Below are positions 32,391-44,501 of a stretch of 64,000 nt of DNA, piece after piece. The stretch is from NCBI GenBank assembly GCA_021396245.1, contig WNYE01000034.1:343817-407816 (forward strand), in the 5' to 3' direction. Made by a program: the position numbers and the translations under genes. The stretch's first letter is position 1, and every line of letters begins with the position of its first letter. This DNA comes from Sporothrix humicola. Taxonomy: Eukaryota > Ascomycota > Sordariomycetes > Ophiostomatales > Ophiostomataceae. Below the pieces are notes generated by a model. The model ran no database searches and had not been told where the DNA came from. It worked only from the letters and a program-made list of their open reading frames with translations.

Positions 32391-33702
32391 GTTGATGCTG
32401 TGTGACGATTTTAAATGATGTCAAGGTGAAGATGTCGTGGTCATAAACGGACATGCATTGTAGATGGGAGTCGTGATGGTCGGAGAAGAATACGCAAAAT
32501 CAAATCAAGGTGTAACGAAGAGAGACATCGAGAGGAAGACATTGTGGCTGATGTGCTGACATGGATCGACTTCATGTAATACAAAAAAGGCAGACTGTTG
32601 CCAGGATACCGCAGACGTCTGTAAATGAAAATCGCCTTGGTGGACCGGCCATCTTGGGACCTGCGTTAGTGTGGCGCCTAATGGACGACAGAGAGAGGAC
32701 ATCGTTTACCATGTTTGTTTACAAAAGTACAAAAAGGGCAGAAAGTACAAAATATCGAGGAGGCGTGGGAAAAGCAATACGCGACGTGGCCGAGATGCAG
32801 GAGAAATATCCGAAATAATCAAGGGGATGTCTGTTGGTTTTGAGATGGAGCTGAAAGTGACAAGATATGCAGTCGTCTCTTTTTGCTTACGTTCGTCTGG
32901 GCCGTCATTGTCATTGTTACACATCACCAACAAGATACAGCTGTCAGGGAACTTTTGTAGGGCATTCGCCAATGTCCAATGGCATCATACAGAGCTTACA
33001 GGGGTCTTGTCAAGCGGAGTCTGATCCCTGTCCCGTCCTTCCTCCCGGGAGCCAATCCAGACGGTGAGTTTAGTGGGCCCATCCACCCGGGGTTTAGCGC
33101 ATAACTCTGCTGAGTTGCCATTGGCCATCGCCCACTGCACCCAATCCGTGTTCAACCACTAACAGTGCCTGAAGACTCCCAACCGCCGGCCCCCCAAGGC
33201 AATCTTTGCCAGCGCTCAGCGGGCCACACAAACACGGCGCTTCGCAAAACACACCAGCTGTCCGCCTCTTGGCGACCGCTCAACGGGTCGCCGGCACAAT
33301 TCTTTGGCTGACATCGCTCCTTGATGTTCGGCGCGTACGATCCCATGCTCAGAAACTCGCTGCCCCTGAAGTGCTGCAGAAATGGAAGAAATGCCTCTGC
33401 AGTGACAAAAACAAGCATGAAAAGCGGGCCTGGAAAGCCTGAACAACAGGCCTAGTTTGGCGCCCTCACAGTCGCCTCATCTGTCAATGTTGGATTTCAA
33501 ACGGGCTGCATTAACAGGATACCATCATCGAGAGGCAATGTCAAAACGACTTCTGTCTTGCGTCTTTTCTTTCGTTTGTTATCTTTGATTTAATCTTGCT
33601 TTAAACATCTTGTTGTCTTTCTTTTCTCCATCATTTTGTCCCCATGTTTACTTCCCCTAAACAACCCCTTTTACAGCGCACTTAGCGGCATCATCGCCCA
33701 AG
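32391..33702. other. Divergent intergenic
   Basis: Promoter region for the pepsin-fold gene (minus) and the GT61 gene (plus). It may hold an unplaced signal-peptide exon for the minus gene between about 32,450 and 32,720. Otherwise no gene seen. Confidence 0.5.
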
Positions 33703-35376
33703 ATGCTCCTAAAAGGCTGCTCCTTACTGGCCCTCCGGCGGCGGGCCGTCTCGATTCCCCTCGCCCTCCTCACGACGCTGGTCGTCTACACATTCTGGGA
33801 ACAGCAATCAGAAACAATCAACTCCGGTCGCGTCTCATGGCCGTCGATAATACCGGGTCTTCCGTCCAGTTCCCAAAATACCGACCTCACCCTGCCGGAA
33901 CTCGCCGAGCTTTCAGACAATCCTCCCGCCCCCAGCGACAGCGAAAATGCCGAGTTCTGCAACAAGCGGTTCTCGGCCGCCTACCTCGAAGAATTACGTG
34001 ACCACTCAGTCCAGTACTGCGAGGCCGTCGACGGCAAAATGCCAAAATCCCGGCTCACGTGTTTCCACGGCCACGTCCGCGAAGACAGGCATGTCGACTC
34101 ATTTTGCTATGGGACCGGCGCTACATGGGACGCGGCCAACAAAAAGTTCCGGCTTGACTGTCCCGTGGTCCGTCCACTCACTGACAATGAGACGGCGGAC
34201 GGGATGATGCCGTTGGGAAGCATCACAATGTCCTGGTTCAACACGGGGCCGAGAACGGTGATTGAGAATTTTGTCAAGTTGACGAGGGAGGAGATTCCAA
34301 CTACGGTGAAGAAGCACGCTCAACAAAAAGAGTCGTTTATCATTCTGGTCAAGCGCGAGGGCAACAACAATTTGTGGCACAGTCTGATGGAGATCTGGTC
34401 AATGATGAACTCGGTCGACGTTCTTCGCATCTCACGACAAAAAGAAGGGCGTGGCGACCCCATTTACGAGACGCCCATGAATCTCGGTAACACCTACGTC
34501 GTCATGCTCGACGACTACGCCGAAGAGTCCACCCTTGACCTCTGGCGGTTTTTCTCGCCAAACAACCGAATCATCAAACTGAAGGATATGGTCGATGACC
34601 CGGTCAACGTTCCTCTTCCCCTCCAGCTACCCGGCAGCAAAGCCAACATTATCGTCCCCATGTCCGGCGCCAGCAACCCGCTCTGGCAAAACGACTGGAC
34701 GGTGCGAGACTGCCACAACGCACCACTTCTCAAGCTCTTTGTACGGCGTATCCTTGAGCACTTCGAGATCCCACTCGCCATCGGCCCAAGGCCACATACA
34801 GCAAAGGGCGAAAAGGACATTACCATTACCTTTATCGACCGCCGTGGATCACGACAGCTTTTGAACCAAGAGCCTCTCTTCAACAAACTGCAAGAGACAT
34901 ACCCCAACATCATTATTGACAAAGTTGATTTTGCCGCCTTGTCTCTCCCTGATCAGATACGTCTTGTTCAGGACACGGATATTTTGGTCGGTGTCCACGG
35001 TGCAGGACTCACACACACCATGTTTCTGCGTGAAGGTGCCGGTGCCGTCGTCGAGATTCAGCCAGAAAACCTGGGCCACAAGGGCTTCAGGAATCTGGCG
35101 ACAATGATGGACATTCAGTACTTTAGCGCAGAAGCAGAGATGGTTTTGGCTGGGGAGGAGGAGGCAACAGAAAATACAAACGAAAACGATAAGCAAGAGA
35201 GAGAGCCAGACAATACGGCACGAAATGCCCGTCTCAGGCGCAAGGCTCAAATGGAGGAAGACAAACCTTGGCAGTCGTCCAATGTACGGATCAAAGAAGA
35301 CCAGTTTATGGCGCTCATGGATGCAGCCATGAAATCCCTTTCTGACGGCGGTATGCACAATCATGACATGGCGTAG
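33703..35376 (+). CDS. GT61-family glycosyltransferase, type II membrane protein
   Basis: Single exon, 557 aa. A short Arg-containing cytosolic end is followed by one membrane anchor at about residues 15-31, a Golgi/ER type II layout. The lumenal part has the GT61 (DUF563, EOGT-like) pattern. An early Asn-Asn-Leu-Trp-His-Ser occurs near 225. A central Arg-Arg-Gly-Ser-Arg precedes the donor-binding half, and Val-Gly-Val-His-Gly-Ala-Gly-Leu-Thr-His lies near 428-437. An acidic/Gln-rich insertion lies close to the C-terminus (about 485-520). GT61 members transfer GlcNAc, xylose or arabinose to proteins or glycans; the donor and acceptor cannot be predicted here. No linked pathway genes are evident. 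Confidence 0.88.
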   Translation: MLLKGCSLLALRRRAVSIPLALLTTLVVYTFWEQQSETINSGRVSWPSIIPGLPSSSQNTDLTLPELAELSDNPPAPSDSENAEFCNKRFSAAYLEELRDHSVQYCEAVDGKMPKSRLTCFHGHVREDRHVDSFCYGTGATWDAANKKFRLDCPVVRPLTDNETADGMMPLGSITMSWFNTGPRTVIENFVKLTREEIPTTVKKHAQQKESFIILVKREGNNNLWHSLMEIWSMMNSVDVLRISRQKEGRGDPIYETPMNLGNTYVVMLDDYAEESTLDLWRFFSPNNRIIKLKDMVDDPVNVPLPLQLPGSKANIIVPMSGASNPLWQNDWTVRDCHNAPLLKLFVRRILEHFEIPLAIGPRPHTAKGEKDITITFIDRRGSRQLLNQEPLFNKLQETYPNIIIDKVDFAALSLPDQIRLVQDTDILVGVHGAGLTHTMFLREGAGAVVEIQPENLGHKGFRNLATMMDIQYFSAEAEMVLAGEEEATENTNENDKQEREPDNTARNARLRRKAQMEEDKPWQSSNVRIKEDQFMALMDAAMKSLSDGGMHNHDMA

Positions 35377-36296
35377 GGATCCGATGTGTAGCAAAAACGT
35401 ACAAATACAAATAAGCTAATGAACATTACAAATGCCATATGTTGCTACTTTTGTCAACGTCTCTGTTAAAAAGTCGTCTGAATCACTTACACAGGAGTCA
35501 CTAACACGGGCGCAACCGAGTCAAGGGCACTAACACTAAATGTGGTGTTCGGGGTGCTCATGACGCTAAGGTTCCGTCCCATAACGCTGTAACTTCGTCT
35601 GTTCCCATTTAGTCTTCTAGCCTATGGCTTTGAAGAGCATCTTGTAGAGAGATCTGATTTGTTTGTTTGGGTGTATCCTTATTGTTTACTCACTTAGTTA
35701 TTCTAATGATTAAAAGATGTTGTTTGTACTATTAAAATTAAAACATGGGTTTTTTTTTTGTTTTTCTTTTTGGAAATTAAACGTGTGAAATTATATTTTC
35801 ATTGTCATGGATAATTAAAAAAAAAAAAAAAAAAATTGAAAGGATAAGAACATAGCTGACGAGCATAAAACAACTACAATTTCAGTAATGGAAGAGAGAA
35901 TTCATACATGTCAAATAATGAGGGACACTTTATAGATGATAATACTCTACTCGTACTCAATCGGAGACCAAGATGTACAAAATGGTACTTTTCACGTTGT
36001 GCGGCAAAGTATGTCTTCGTGTATTCAACATACATACAAGGAAAGGAAACTTTACATAGAATGACCAATTTTGGCTAGCATTTGTACAAGATGAAAAAGG
36101 AAAAGACGTGTGCAGACCGGATGGCAAAACAGCAAATAAACACGCAAATATCGGAAAGACAGCCACCTGGGCCAAAAATATGCTCTAACAAGACAAAAGG
36201 AAATACGCAGTAGCGTAATGGTATCACCATGTCACCGTCACCCTCTCTGTACGACTCCTCCCTGTATCACCACACATCATTCACTCCCCGTCTCTC
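35377..36296. other. Intergenic between convergent genes
   Basis: AT-rich, with a T-run near 35,752-35,760 and an A-run near 35,818-35,835. Several CACTAACAC-like words at 35,496-35,540 resemble intron branch sequences, but no exon is evident. No gene seen. Confidence 0.55.
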
Positions 36297-38721
36297 CTAC
36301 TCCTCAATCTTGGCTTTCTTCATCCAGAGCTCACCAATCGGGTCGCCCTCCTCGGCAATGCACTCCCACTCACCCATGCCGTAGTGAGCGGGTGCCACGC
36401 GACAGCCACGGCCACCGCCGCCGACAATCAGGTTGCCCGGACGGTAGGTGGGATCCTGCTTCATGCGGCGCAGCACACTGCCATGCACGAAAACGTTGTC
36501 GGGGACGTCGCGGACCTCGCCGCAGGGCAGGGGCCAGCGGATGGGCTTCCAGGAGCCGTCGGCCTGGAGGTCCATTCTGCGGAACGGCATGTACTCCATG
36601 ACCTTCCAGGACATGACGGTGGCTCTTGACAGGCCCTTGCCGTACTCGAGGGAGTCGTGGATGGGGGCGTTGTGGGCCTTGTGCATCATATCGTGGAACT
36701 GCGAGCGGGGTGTTGTCAGGCGGATGTTGACGTTTGTGGCGGGGGAGGCCTCTGTCACATTTGCCTTGGCCTGTTTTCCGTTGCCGTTGGCGCTGGCGTT
36801 GCCATCGACAGATGCGGCCTGGCTGCTGCCACTGCCACCGGCAATGGTCTCGTCCTGGCTGTTGATGCGGACAGTCGGCGGTGGAGGAGGCGCCACGACA
36901 ATGGCCGGCTCAACGACAACCTCGGGCGGCACAGAGGCAGACGCAGAGCCAGAGCCAGGGACGTGGAGGGCAGCAGAAGGAGACAAAAGAGATGAATGGG
37001 CAGCAGCCTGCGGCGGCGGCACCAGGGTCTCCTCTTCCTTGAGGTTGGGCGCCCACTGGTTCTCGAGCACGTCCGAACAGCCCATGGCCAGCACCTTCTC
37101 GGCGTCAAACGTCAGGCCCGCACGCATCGCCTCACGCACCATCCAGGTCAGCGGCACGTGGCTGGCGCTCTTTGTGCCCGGCGTGATCTCCCAGCCGCCG
37201 CCAATGTCGGCGTGGTCGCCCGAGAACCAGACTTCTGTGAGATCCTGCGGGGCATCGTCGCCGTCGTCCTCGTTGTGGACGACGGACATGCCGGCGTGGG
37301 AGTATTCTGACACAGCATCGTCATCGGTACGCGAGTCACACGAGACGGACCGGCTGTGGGCACGGTACGGCGCCGGGTTCTCGAGGTCATCGCTGCCGTC
37401 GCCGGACTCGGCCACGTCGGAAAGACGGGTTGCACGCCGGCCACGGGTCTTTTCCTCACCGTTTTCGAGAACGCCGTCCTCACCACCGTCTTGACTAACG
37501 CGGCCGTCCTTGCTCTCTTTGCGCCGGGTCGAGGACATGGCCGCCTGCAGCGAGACACGGCGGGCGCGGTACTTTTCGTGGACGTCGCGCAGCACCTGAC
37601 GGGTGTGGCGGTGCTTCTTCTGGTTGCTGCCGGAACCCTGGTAGACCAGATCCTGGCGGAACTTGGCACGTCGTTCGTCGATACTGACAGCGTGCCGGAC
37701 CACTTTGGCTGAGCTGCGCGCCGTGTAGGGGAACTTGCTGCGCTCCATCCACGCCGTCTCGAAACGGGGGACGCTGTTGACCGTATCAAACAGGCCCAGG
37801 AACTGGATGCGGCGGACAGGACGGGAGAACGTCTCGCGGAAGCCCTTCATAAAGGCATACATTTCCTTCTTCTTGTCGGCGCCGTCCTTGCCGCTGCCGT
37901 TGCGCCGGCATTGCCACTGGCTGAACGACTTCCACGCGAAGTGCACCATCTCCTCGTTGCCGTGAGACAGGAGACCGACGTAGTCCAGCATCTCTGCCAG
38001 GAACCGCGCAATGTACGCACCGCGCGAGAAGCCGAAAAGATAGATCTCGTCGCCCGGGTTGTAGAACCGCATCAGGAACCGGTATCCGCCCACCACGTGC
38101 TGGTCAAACGACGACCCAAATGCGCTGTCCTTGGCCTTCATGTACCACGACCGGATGCGGGCCTTGGTCGAGGTGTTGCTGAGGCCGCCAGAGACCACAT
38201 ACGTTCCAATGCCGGCTGGAAAGTTAGTACGTATTTAAATTAGAATGTTAGGGGTAGGGGTGCCTACGCTGATAGTAGTGGTACTGGTCTCCGGCCGTGC
38301 GGTCGAGCATGCGGAAGATCTTGAGAATGTTGCTGTCCGAGTCGTCGCCCCGGAACTTGTTGCCTGTGCCGTCGAAGCACAGCACCAGCTTGCGCGGCCG
38401 CTTGTCGGCGGGAGGCGGCATTTCGTGGTTATGATGGCGCCGGTTATAAGAAGCAAAAGAACGGGCGTCGTCGGGGATGGTTGTCTGGAGGGCGGCGTGT
38501 GTGTGGTGGTGGTGGTGGGCGTGGCTATGTTGGTGACTGTGTTGTGCCTGTGATGTTGACTGTTCTGGGTTGAACGGATTTTGTGTGAAATTGATATTGT
38601 TGTTGGCGTTGATGTTAAAATTGTGCTGCTGCAAATTGGCCTGGCTCAAACTCTGCAGGGGAATGGGATGCACATCGTCTTTGCCTTTGCCATCATGGGC
38701 GTCGGACTGGAAGGCGTCCAT
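36297..38721 (-). CDS. DUF2235 alpha/beta-hydrolase (Tle1-like catalytic domain)
   Basis: Two exons, 38721-38268 and 38215-36297, joined by a 52-nt intron; 790 aa. The start is the first in-frame ATG; the open frame extends upstream only through non-ATG codons. The first 100 residues are Gln/Asn-rich with a His cluster (61-76). The DUF2235 domain opens with Leu-Val-Leu-Cys-Phe-Asp-Gly-Thr-Gly-Asn (112-121), then Tyr-Tyr-Gln-Pro-Gly-Ile-Gly-Thr-Tyr restored exactly by the splice. The nucleophile elbow is Gly-Phe-Ser215-Arg-Gly-Ala-Tyr, and a later Trp-Phe-Ser-Gly-Asp-His-Ala-Asp-Ile-Gly-Gly-Gly-Trp supplies acid/His candidates. A long Ser/Asp/Gly-rich insertion sits in the second half. The fold matches bacterial type VI phospholipase effectors, and fungal members are widespread and uncharacterised, so esterase or lipase activity is inferred. 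Confidence 0.9.
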
Positions 38722-41700
38722 CTCCTCTGAAGTCGAGGGGACCTCGATTCTGAAATAGGGAAAGCGAGCGGGAGCCACTGCAAGGGCCTTTTTGCCGTCG
38801 TACAACGGCTGATGCGCAGGGAGGGGGGATGTGCGAGACTCAGGCAAGACAACAGCCAAGACAGTGAGAGTTGGAGAGGTACAAGGTCCGCGCACAGGGT
38901 ACGAAGCGGTACCTGACGAGATGGACAGTCAACGAGGATCAAGATGAACGATCCGAGTGGCGGTCACAGTGGCTTCGGGTTGTCTCTGATTCGGTGGTTT
39001 GTGTCGTTCTCGACTTGTATCTTCTTAGTACAGAGTACTCCGCAGTGCACTCAAGAATGTGACGAACGGCGAGGGGTGAACAGCGAGGTGCACAGCTTGG
39101 GTGCAGTAGCCGATCACAGACTGTTTGGGTGAAGCGTGGGCGCAGAAGGAAAACGAGAACAGGGAGTTTTGTCTCAACGCATGTAAACAGGGAACTTTAG
39201 GAGGTCGTGGAGTCGAGATGTCAAGACAAGGCAAGATGTGCGGTGCGTTGGGGCTACAATCTGCAATCTGCAATCTGCGGTCTGTGGTCTGCAGAGCGAG
39301 CAGGGCGAGCTGGGCGAATAAGTGGGGAGATGAAGTAGGAGGCGTTCGAAAAAGAAAGAAGATGAGTGAGGATGAGAAAAGACTGTCGGCAGAGCAGAGG
39401 AATCTGGTGATGTTGGAAGAAAGAACACACTGGACAAAAACAGCCACGAACTTGTCTTTAAGGAAAGAGGGAAAGAAACAGAAAAAGAAAAGGAAACGCG
39501 GAGAGACGCGGCTGTCCTAAATCTCGTGGATTCTTTCGTGGCCCTTTGCCTCGTGGGGCAACTGGCAAACGGCAGTGGGTAGAGTATCGAAAAGACGATA
39601 AAACAAGCAATGCTACTAGAGAAAAGACTAAGAAATCCAGCCAGGGACGGGCAAGGGGCTCTTCCCGGATAAGGCGATGACTACGGCCACTACGACATCA
39701 AAAGTTCAATAGTCAATAGTCTCGAACGAGGGGACGGAGCACGGAGGCAAAGCGCCGTTTTCACGTGTCGACAGTCCAGCATCGGGGGAGAGAGAACAAA
39801 TGCAGGACAAGACATGCACAAAGCTTATTACGAGTACGATAACAGGTAAGACCGGATATGGTCTAAGACAGGTGAGATGGCTCCGCCTGGTAAGGCCGTT
39901 CTCTAGATCGATGGACGAGATGGGCGATGTGGCTACGATGGACGACGATGGACGATGATGGGCTACGATTCGTCGAGATTTGTCCATGGCAAGGTATGTC
40001 AAGCATCATGGACATCGACACATGCGGCTCAGCCTGGCTCGTGGATGCATCTAGTCCGCCTGATTCGTCATGTCAAAAGGCATATCGGGACATCCGGGCA
40101 GAGAATGCCTCACGATGGCTGTCAGCGGTAGAAAAACAAAGGCACAAAAGGGCGAGACGCCTGTCTTAAATGCCAATGTGGCCGGACGAATGTCTCGAAA
40201 GGGACGGAGGAGGGGTGAAAGGAGGGGAGGGGAAGCAAGAAGAAGGGGAAAAGGGAAAAAGAGAAGGTATGCGTTGACGGGACGCTTACAACGACGTGGA
40301 AGAATATCAAAAATGCTCTTCAAAATCAATAGACTGCCTGACATAAAACGGGAAAAGAGGAGACGCACATAAACTATTGAAAACGAGTGTTGTGTTTTGC
40401 TGTTGCGGCTTGTCTGATTCTGGTATCAATATGTGATTTTTCGAGTGAAAACAGCAAAAGCGAGTGCGCAAGCGCATGAATTCGTACCAAGGGCCAATAA
40501 GACACTGCACTCGTGCGTCTGGACCCGGCAAGGTGGGACCGGCCAGGTGTGCAATGGGCATGCAAATTTTGAAGAATACGGCCAGAATGGGCGAGACGAG
40601 GTCCAGAATAAAAAATAAAAACAACAAAAAGAGTCCAGATTCGGGTCTAGGCCGCACGGCTAGAAGGCGGTTAGCAGGCAACTAATGGCAGCTAGGCACG
40701 CTAGGGGATAGCTGGGGAGAGATGGAAATAGCTGGGGTGCCCTAGGCTACAGGGCATCGCGAGCAAAGACAGGCCCGAAGGCAAGGGAGAAACAGCACCA
40801 GTGACCAGAGTAAGCGCTATGGAATGGGGCATGCATGGCCAGTAACGGTTTTCATAGGGCTGGAGGAACGGAATGAGGATTGTGGTGAAATGATGATGAA
40901 TAGATGAGACAATAATTGTCAAGGGAACTTCAGAATAATGAGGATGTCTTTTGATTATCAAAAGGAGGGAGTGTCAAAGAAAACAAGAGGAAAAAGTCGA
41001 TTGTCGGCCTTTTGCCTGCACAAAGGGATGCTCGTAAAGTCTGGCAGACTGGAAAAAGTGTCGACGGCTGGGAATCGAAATAAAAAAAGACAATGAAAGC
41101 AAAGAGTGGGAAAGCAAAAATACACACAAACTTAGACAATGTGGAGTGGCTAACAAAAAGTGGCAATAGAATGATTGGCTATTGATATGCCGTCGCAAAA
41201 TGGTTTATTGATTTTTGATTAATTTTTAACGTTCTGAGCCTTGACGGAACACATCAGCTCTGTCCAGTGCGCCCGTTTAGGACTAGTGCGCTGCACGCTA
41301 GTGGACCATGTCTAAGCCAGCGAAAACAGGGGAAAATTGACAAGCCAAAAACCCACCAAAAGACAACAAATGCCAATCACCAAAATCCTACGCAAAAGAG
41401 ACGAACCCGGTCTTGGGGACGGTACGACGTGTTTGGACCAAGTGCAGATGATGGGAAATGCCGTCTTACGGTAGCATTTGATGTGTTTGCCAGTACGACG
41501 TCCCTTTTTGCATGTACATCGAGCCTCATTGGGCCTCTTTTGTTTACTTTGACAGCCGCAAGAGTGGCACATAAATTTTGTGCTCTGTTCTGCGTTAGCG
41601 GTTGGGGCTTGTGAACATGTCGCGTGCATTTTTGTATGCCTTTCTGTCCAATTCACTGGCTGCATTGCACTGTGACCAGCCAACAAGCTGAAAATATGAT

Positions 41701-44501
41701 TGCATTTAATTCGCCAAATGCATCAACGAAAAACGAACTTTATGCTGAAAACTTTTCACAGCGCATCAACATTGCAGACACGAGCGCCATGCTTCCCACC
41801 TGCTTCCCGCCAAGGCAGACAAGATCGTCGTGCACACCGCTTGGCCGTTATTTCTTGCGGGTATGGTATGGGGTCCGAAAGGTAATGGGGTCCAAAAAGC
41901 AGACTTTGATCTGGGCGTCCCCTCTTCTGCATCAGCTACTCCGCTGTTCTTGATGACGTCTCGTCTGGGTTGTGATCTGAGTCTGGACCAGAGCGTGATC
42001 TGTCGGATCATCATTTTTCGTCCTTGTCGACCCCGTCGTCACAGGTACGATGTACATGGCGATACTTGGTCTCTTTTGATTACCTACAAATTACGAAGGA
42101 TTGAACATCCACAACCCCATTCACGGATTCTTCCTTGCTTCATTGGATTTAGATATACTTGTGGAAATCCATGAAAATAATAAGAAAGCATAATTAAAAT
42201 CCCATACTTTTGTCCTTTTCATTTCTTCTTAATAAGCATCGTCACACGTCTTCCCAGCCACTCGTTCCCTCTCTTCCCTGCATCGACTACAGCGCAAGTC
42301 AGGGATGGCCAAGACACAAAATACCCGGCAAGGAAGCGGGCCGCTGTCTCGGCCTTAGCCCAAATGGCCCCTGTCCTCTCGACTGTCGGCGAATGGGACA
42401 CGCGATAATCACAAAGTAATCCGCGAAGAAATCAAAATAAAAGAGAGAGATATGAAAATGAAGGCGGAGGGAATATGGGTGTTTACTCAACTTTTGTAAG
42501 GTACTTCCAAGTATCGAGTACACAATCGTCCATCTACGTATTCGATGTTGCATGTCGTCCCCCAAATGTCTCTCCGTGTGTTCCGTGATCCTCGATCTTG
42601 TAATCCATCTGAGCTGTCTGTGAACTCAGTCTTGTCTTTTGAGAAGTATTTGTTGTACTTGTAACCCCTCATTTTGCGTCTATCTTTCGTCGACGACGTA
42701 CTTGTCTTTCCTTCTTTCCTATTCTCCGTCGAGAGATCCGTATTCGCCTCGCGGAAACTTGCGGCGGGTCTGCCTCTGATCGACCTGAGTCAGTTTCTGT
42801 TCCTGTTTCTGTTGCCGTGATGAGGAAAGACAATCGAGCGGAGAGAGTCAAGAGTCTGAGAGTCCATGACGAAACGAAAGCACGAGAGGCCGAGAGGGCT
42901 GCAATGAGTGACGAATGAGAGAGGGAGGAATAGAAATAAGGAAAGAAATAAGAAAGAAATGAGAGACAACAGAAGAAAAGAAAAAAAAAGAAAACACGAA
43001 TTACGAGAAAGAACAAAGGCCAGGCGAGTTCACAACTCTCGATCCAAGACACAAATGGCGGAACAGCAGTGTCCATCTCTCGCTCGATCGGGCAGTAAGA
43101 CAGTCGAGCTGAACATTCACATCTCCACTCGAGTTCTGTTCATGCCAGCCAGAGCCAGCCAGGATGCAGACAGGACCCATCTCGAACATTTCCCGCCCCC
43201 AAACAGGGCCATTGTGCATCTCTTTTGCATCTCCTCTGCAGTTCAGCCCACCCCTGTGCAGGACCCGCAGTCTTCTTTTCTTCTTTTGGTATTCTCTATT
43301 TATTTCAACGTTGTGGAGAGGCAGATCCCTTTTCTGCCAGCAACTTTTGCTCTTCCTTTTCATCGTGATCAATGGCAACTCAACGATAATATTTCTTCTT
43401 CTGATCGACCTCTCCTCCCTGCCGCTACGACTCGGCTCGATGCCGTATGAAGATAGTCATGCATCGGACTCCAGCCCATCATTGGCATTGTGGGGAGTTG
43501 TTCACACAAACCGTCCTATCAAAGACACTCGATTGCAGTCCGTAATATGAACACTTTCACACAATCCTAAAGGTGTTGGACAAAAACAATGGACCTCTCC
43601 CGTGAAAACGAGAAAAGACAGGGAATTCAAAACGCCACAGGCCAACTTTGCAGGCCAGCTTCACAGACCAGCCCCAATACCTCCAATACCTCAGTAGCCC
43701 CTTGCTTCTTTGGGATACAGCAATGTCGATGCGCATCCTCTGGGCCTCCTCTGGACCCAATCTGTGGAAAAACCTCCGATGCCAGGCCCTGCCAGACCCT
43801 TGGGTTGCCGTTTTTGAGTGTCCACGAATGTCCACTTTGGCGACCTTTGTAGACCCTCTCACAACAGACGGCATATTTTTCGACGATACATCTGTCTTAT
43901 TCGACAATCCCTGCGCCTCTGGGATTATCGTGAGAAGCAGTCCACATTTTGATAAACCTGCGGCCAACGAGCGGCCTCCCTGTCGACGCCATGTCTCTCT
44001 TTGGCCACGACCGTGTAGCTGAACCGTCCAATATCCTCTTTGATCGTATCGATCTGTGTCTTGGTTGTAACTTGCGGGCCGTCGTTGTATCTCCCACTGT
44101 GTGGCACCTTTGTTGATTTTTCACTCCCAATCTTGACTTACCATACCACCTCGACCTACCTTCCAAACTCCAACCTGCTCTGCATATAAACCCAGAGTTG
44201 TACCCGAAGCTGACCCCCCGTGCCGTCGTCTGTGGCTCTCTCTGGCTGTATCCGTCTCGTCACTTTCTCTTTTCTGTTTTTTCTTCATATCTCATCTTTC
44301 TCCATCTCTCATCCCCTTTCTTATCTGTTTCTTTTGATATCCCTCTCTGAGTTTTGATTTTCTGTCGTTCCTTCTGTTCTTCCCCCTCTTCCACGTTCTT
44401 CCATCCCATCTCTTGATACCCAACCCAATCAGACACCATAAAATCAACACGCCTCATTTAATCCATTCCCTACCTTTTACACCCACGTGTATCTTATCAC
44501 A
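38722..44501. other. 5.8-kb gene desert with strand-composition switch
   Basis: Plus strand is purine-rich from about 38.8 to 41.2 kb (so pyrimidine-rich leading into the minus-strand DUF2235 gene). It turns pyrimidine-rich from about 43.2 to 44.5 kb leading into the plus-strand oxygenase. The switch fits two long divergent upstream regions. A small (CTGCAAT)-type tandem repeat lies at 39,259-39,293. No convincing gene; the open frames are low-complexity. Confidence 0.5.
44185..44190 (+). promoter_or_regulatory. TATA box of Ppo-type oxygenase
   Basis: TATAAA 312 bp before the ATG at 44502, followed by a strongly CT-rich leader, the usual layout for a highly expressed fungal gene. Confidence 0.45.

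Noticed and set aside
36448..37494. 348-codon plus-strand frame opposite the DUF2235 gene
   Set aside because: Mirror of a coding exon; low-complexity, and the sense strand has the hydrolase motifs.
38721..38895. N-terminal extension of the DUF2235 protein
   Set aside because: The upstream start is GTG, not used for nuclear genes as a default; the first ATG in frame is at 38721.
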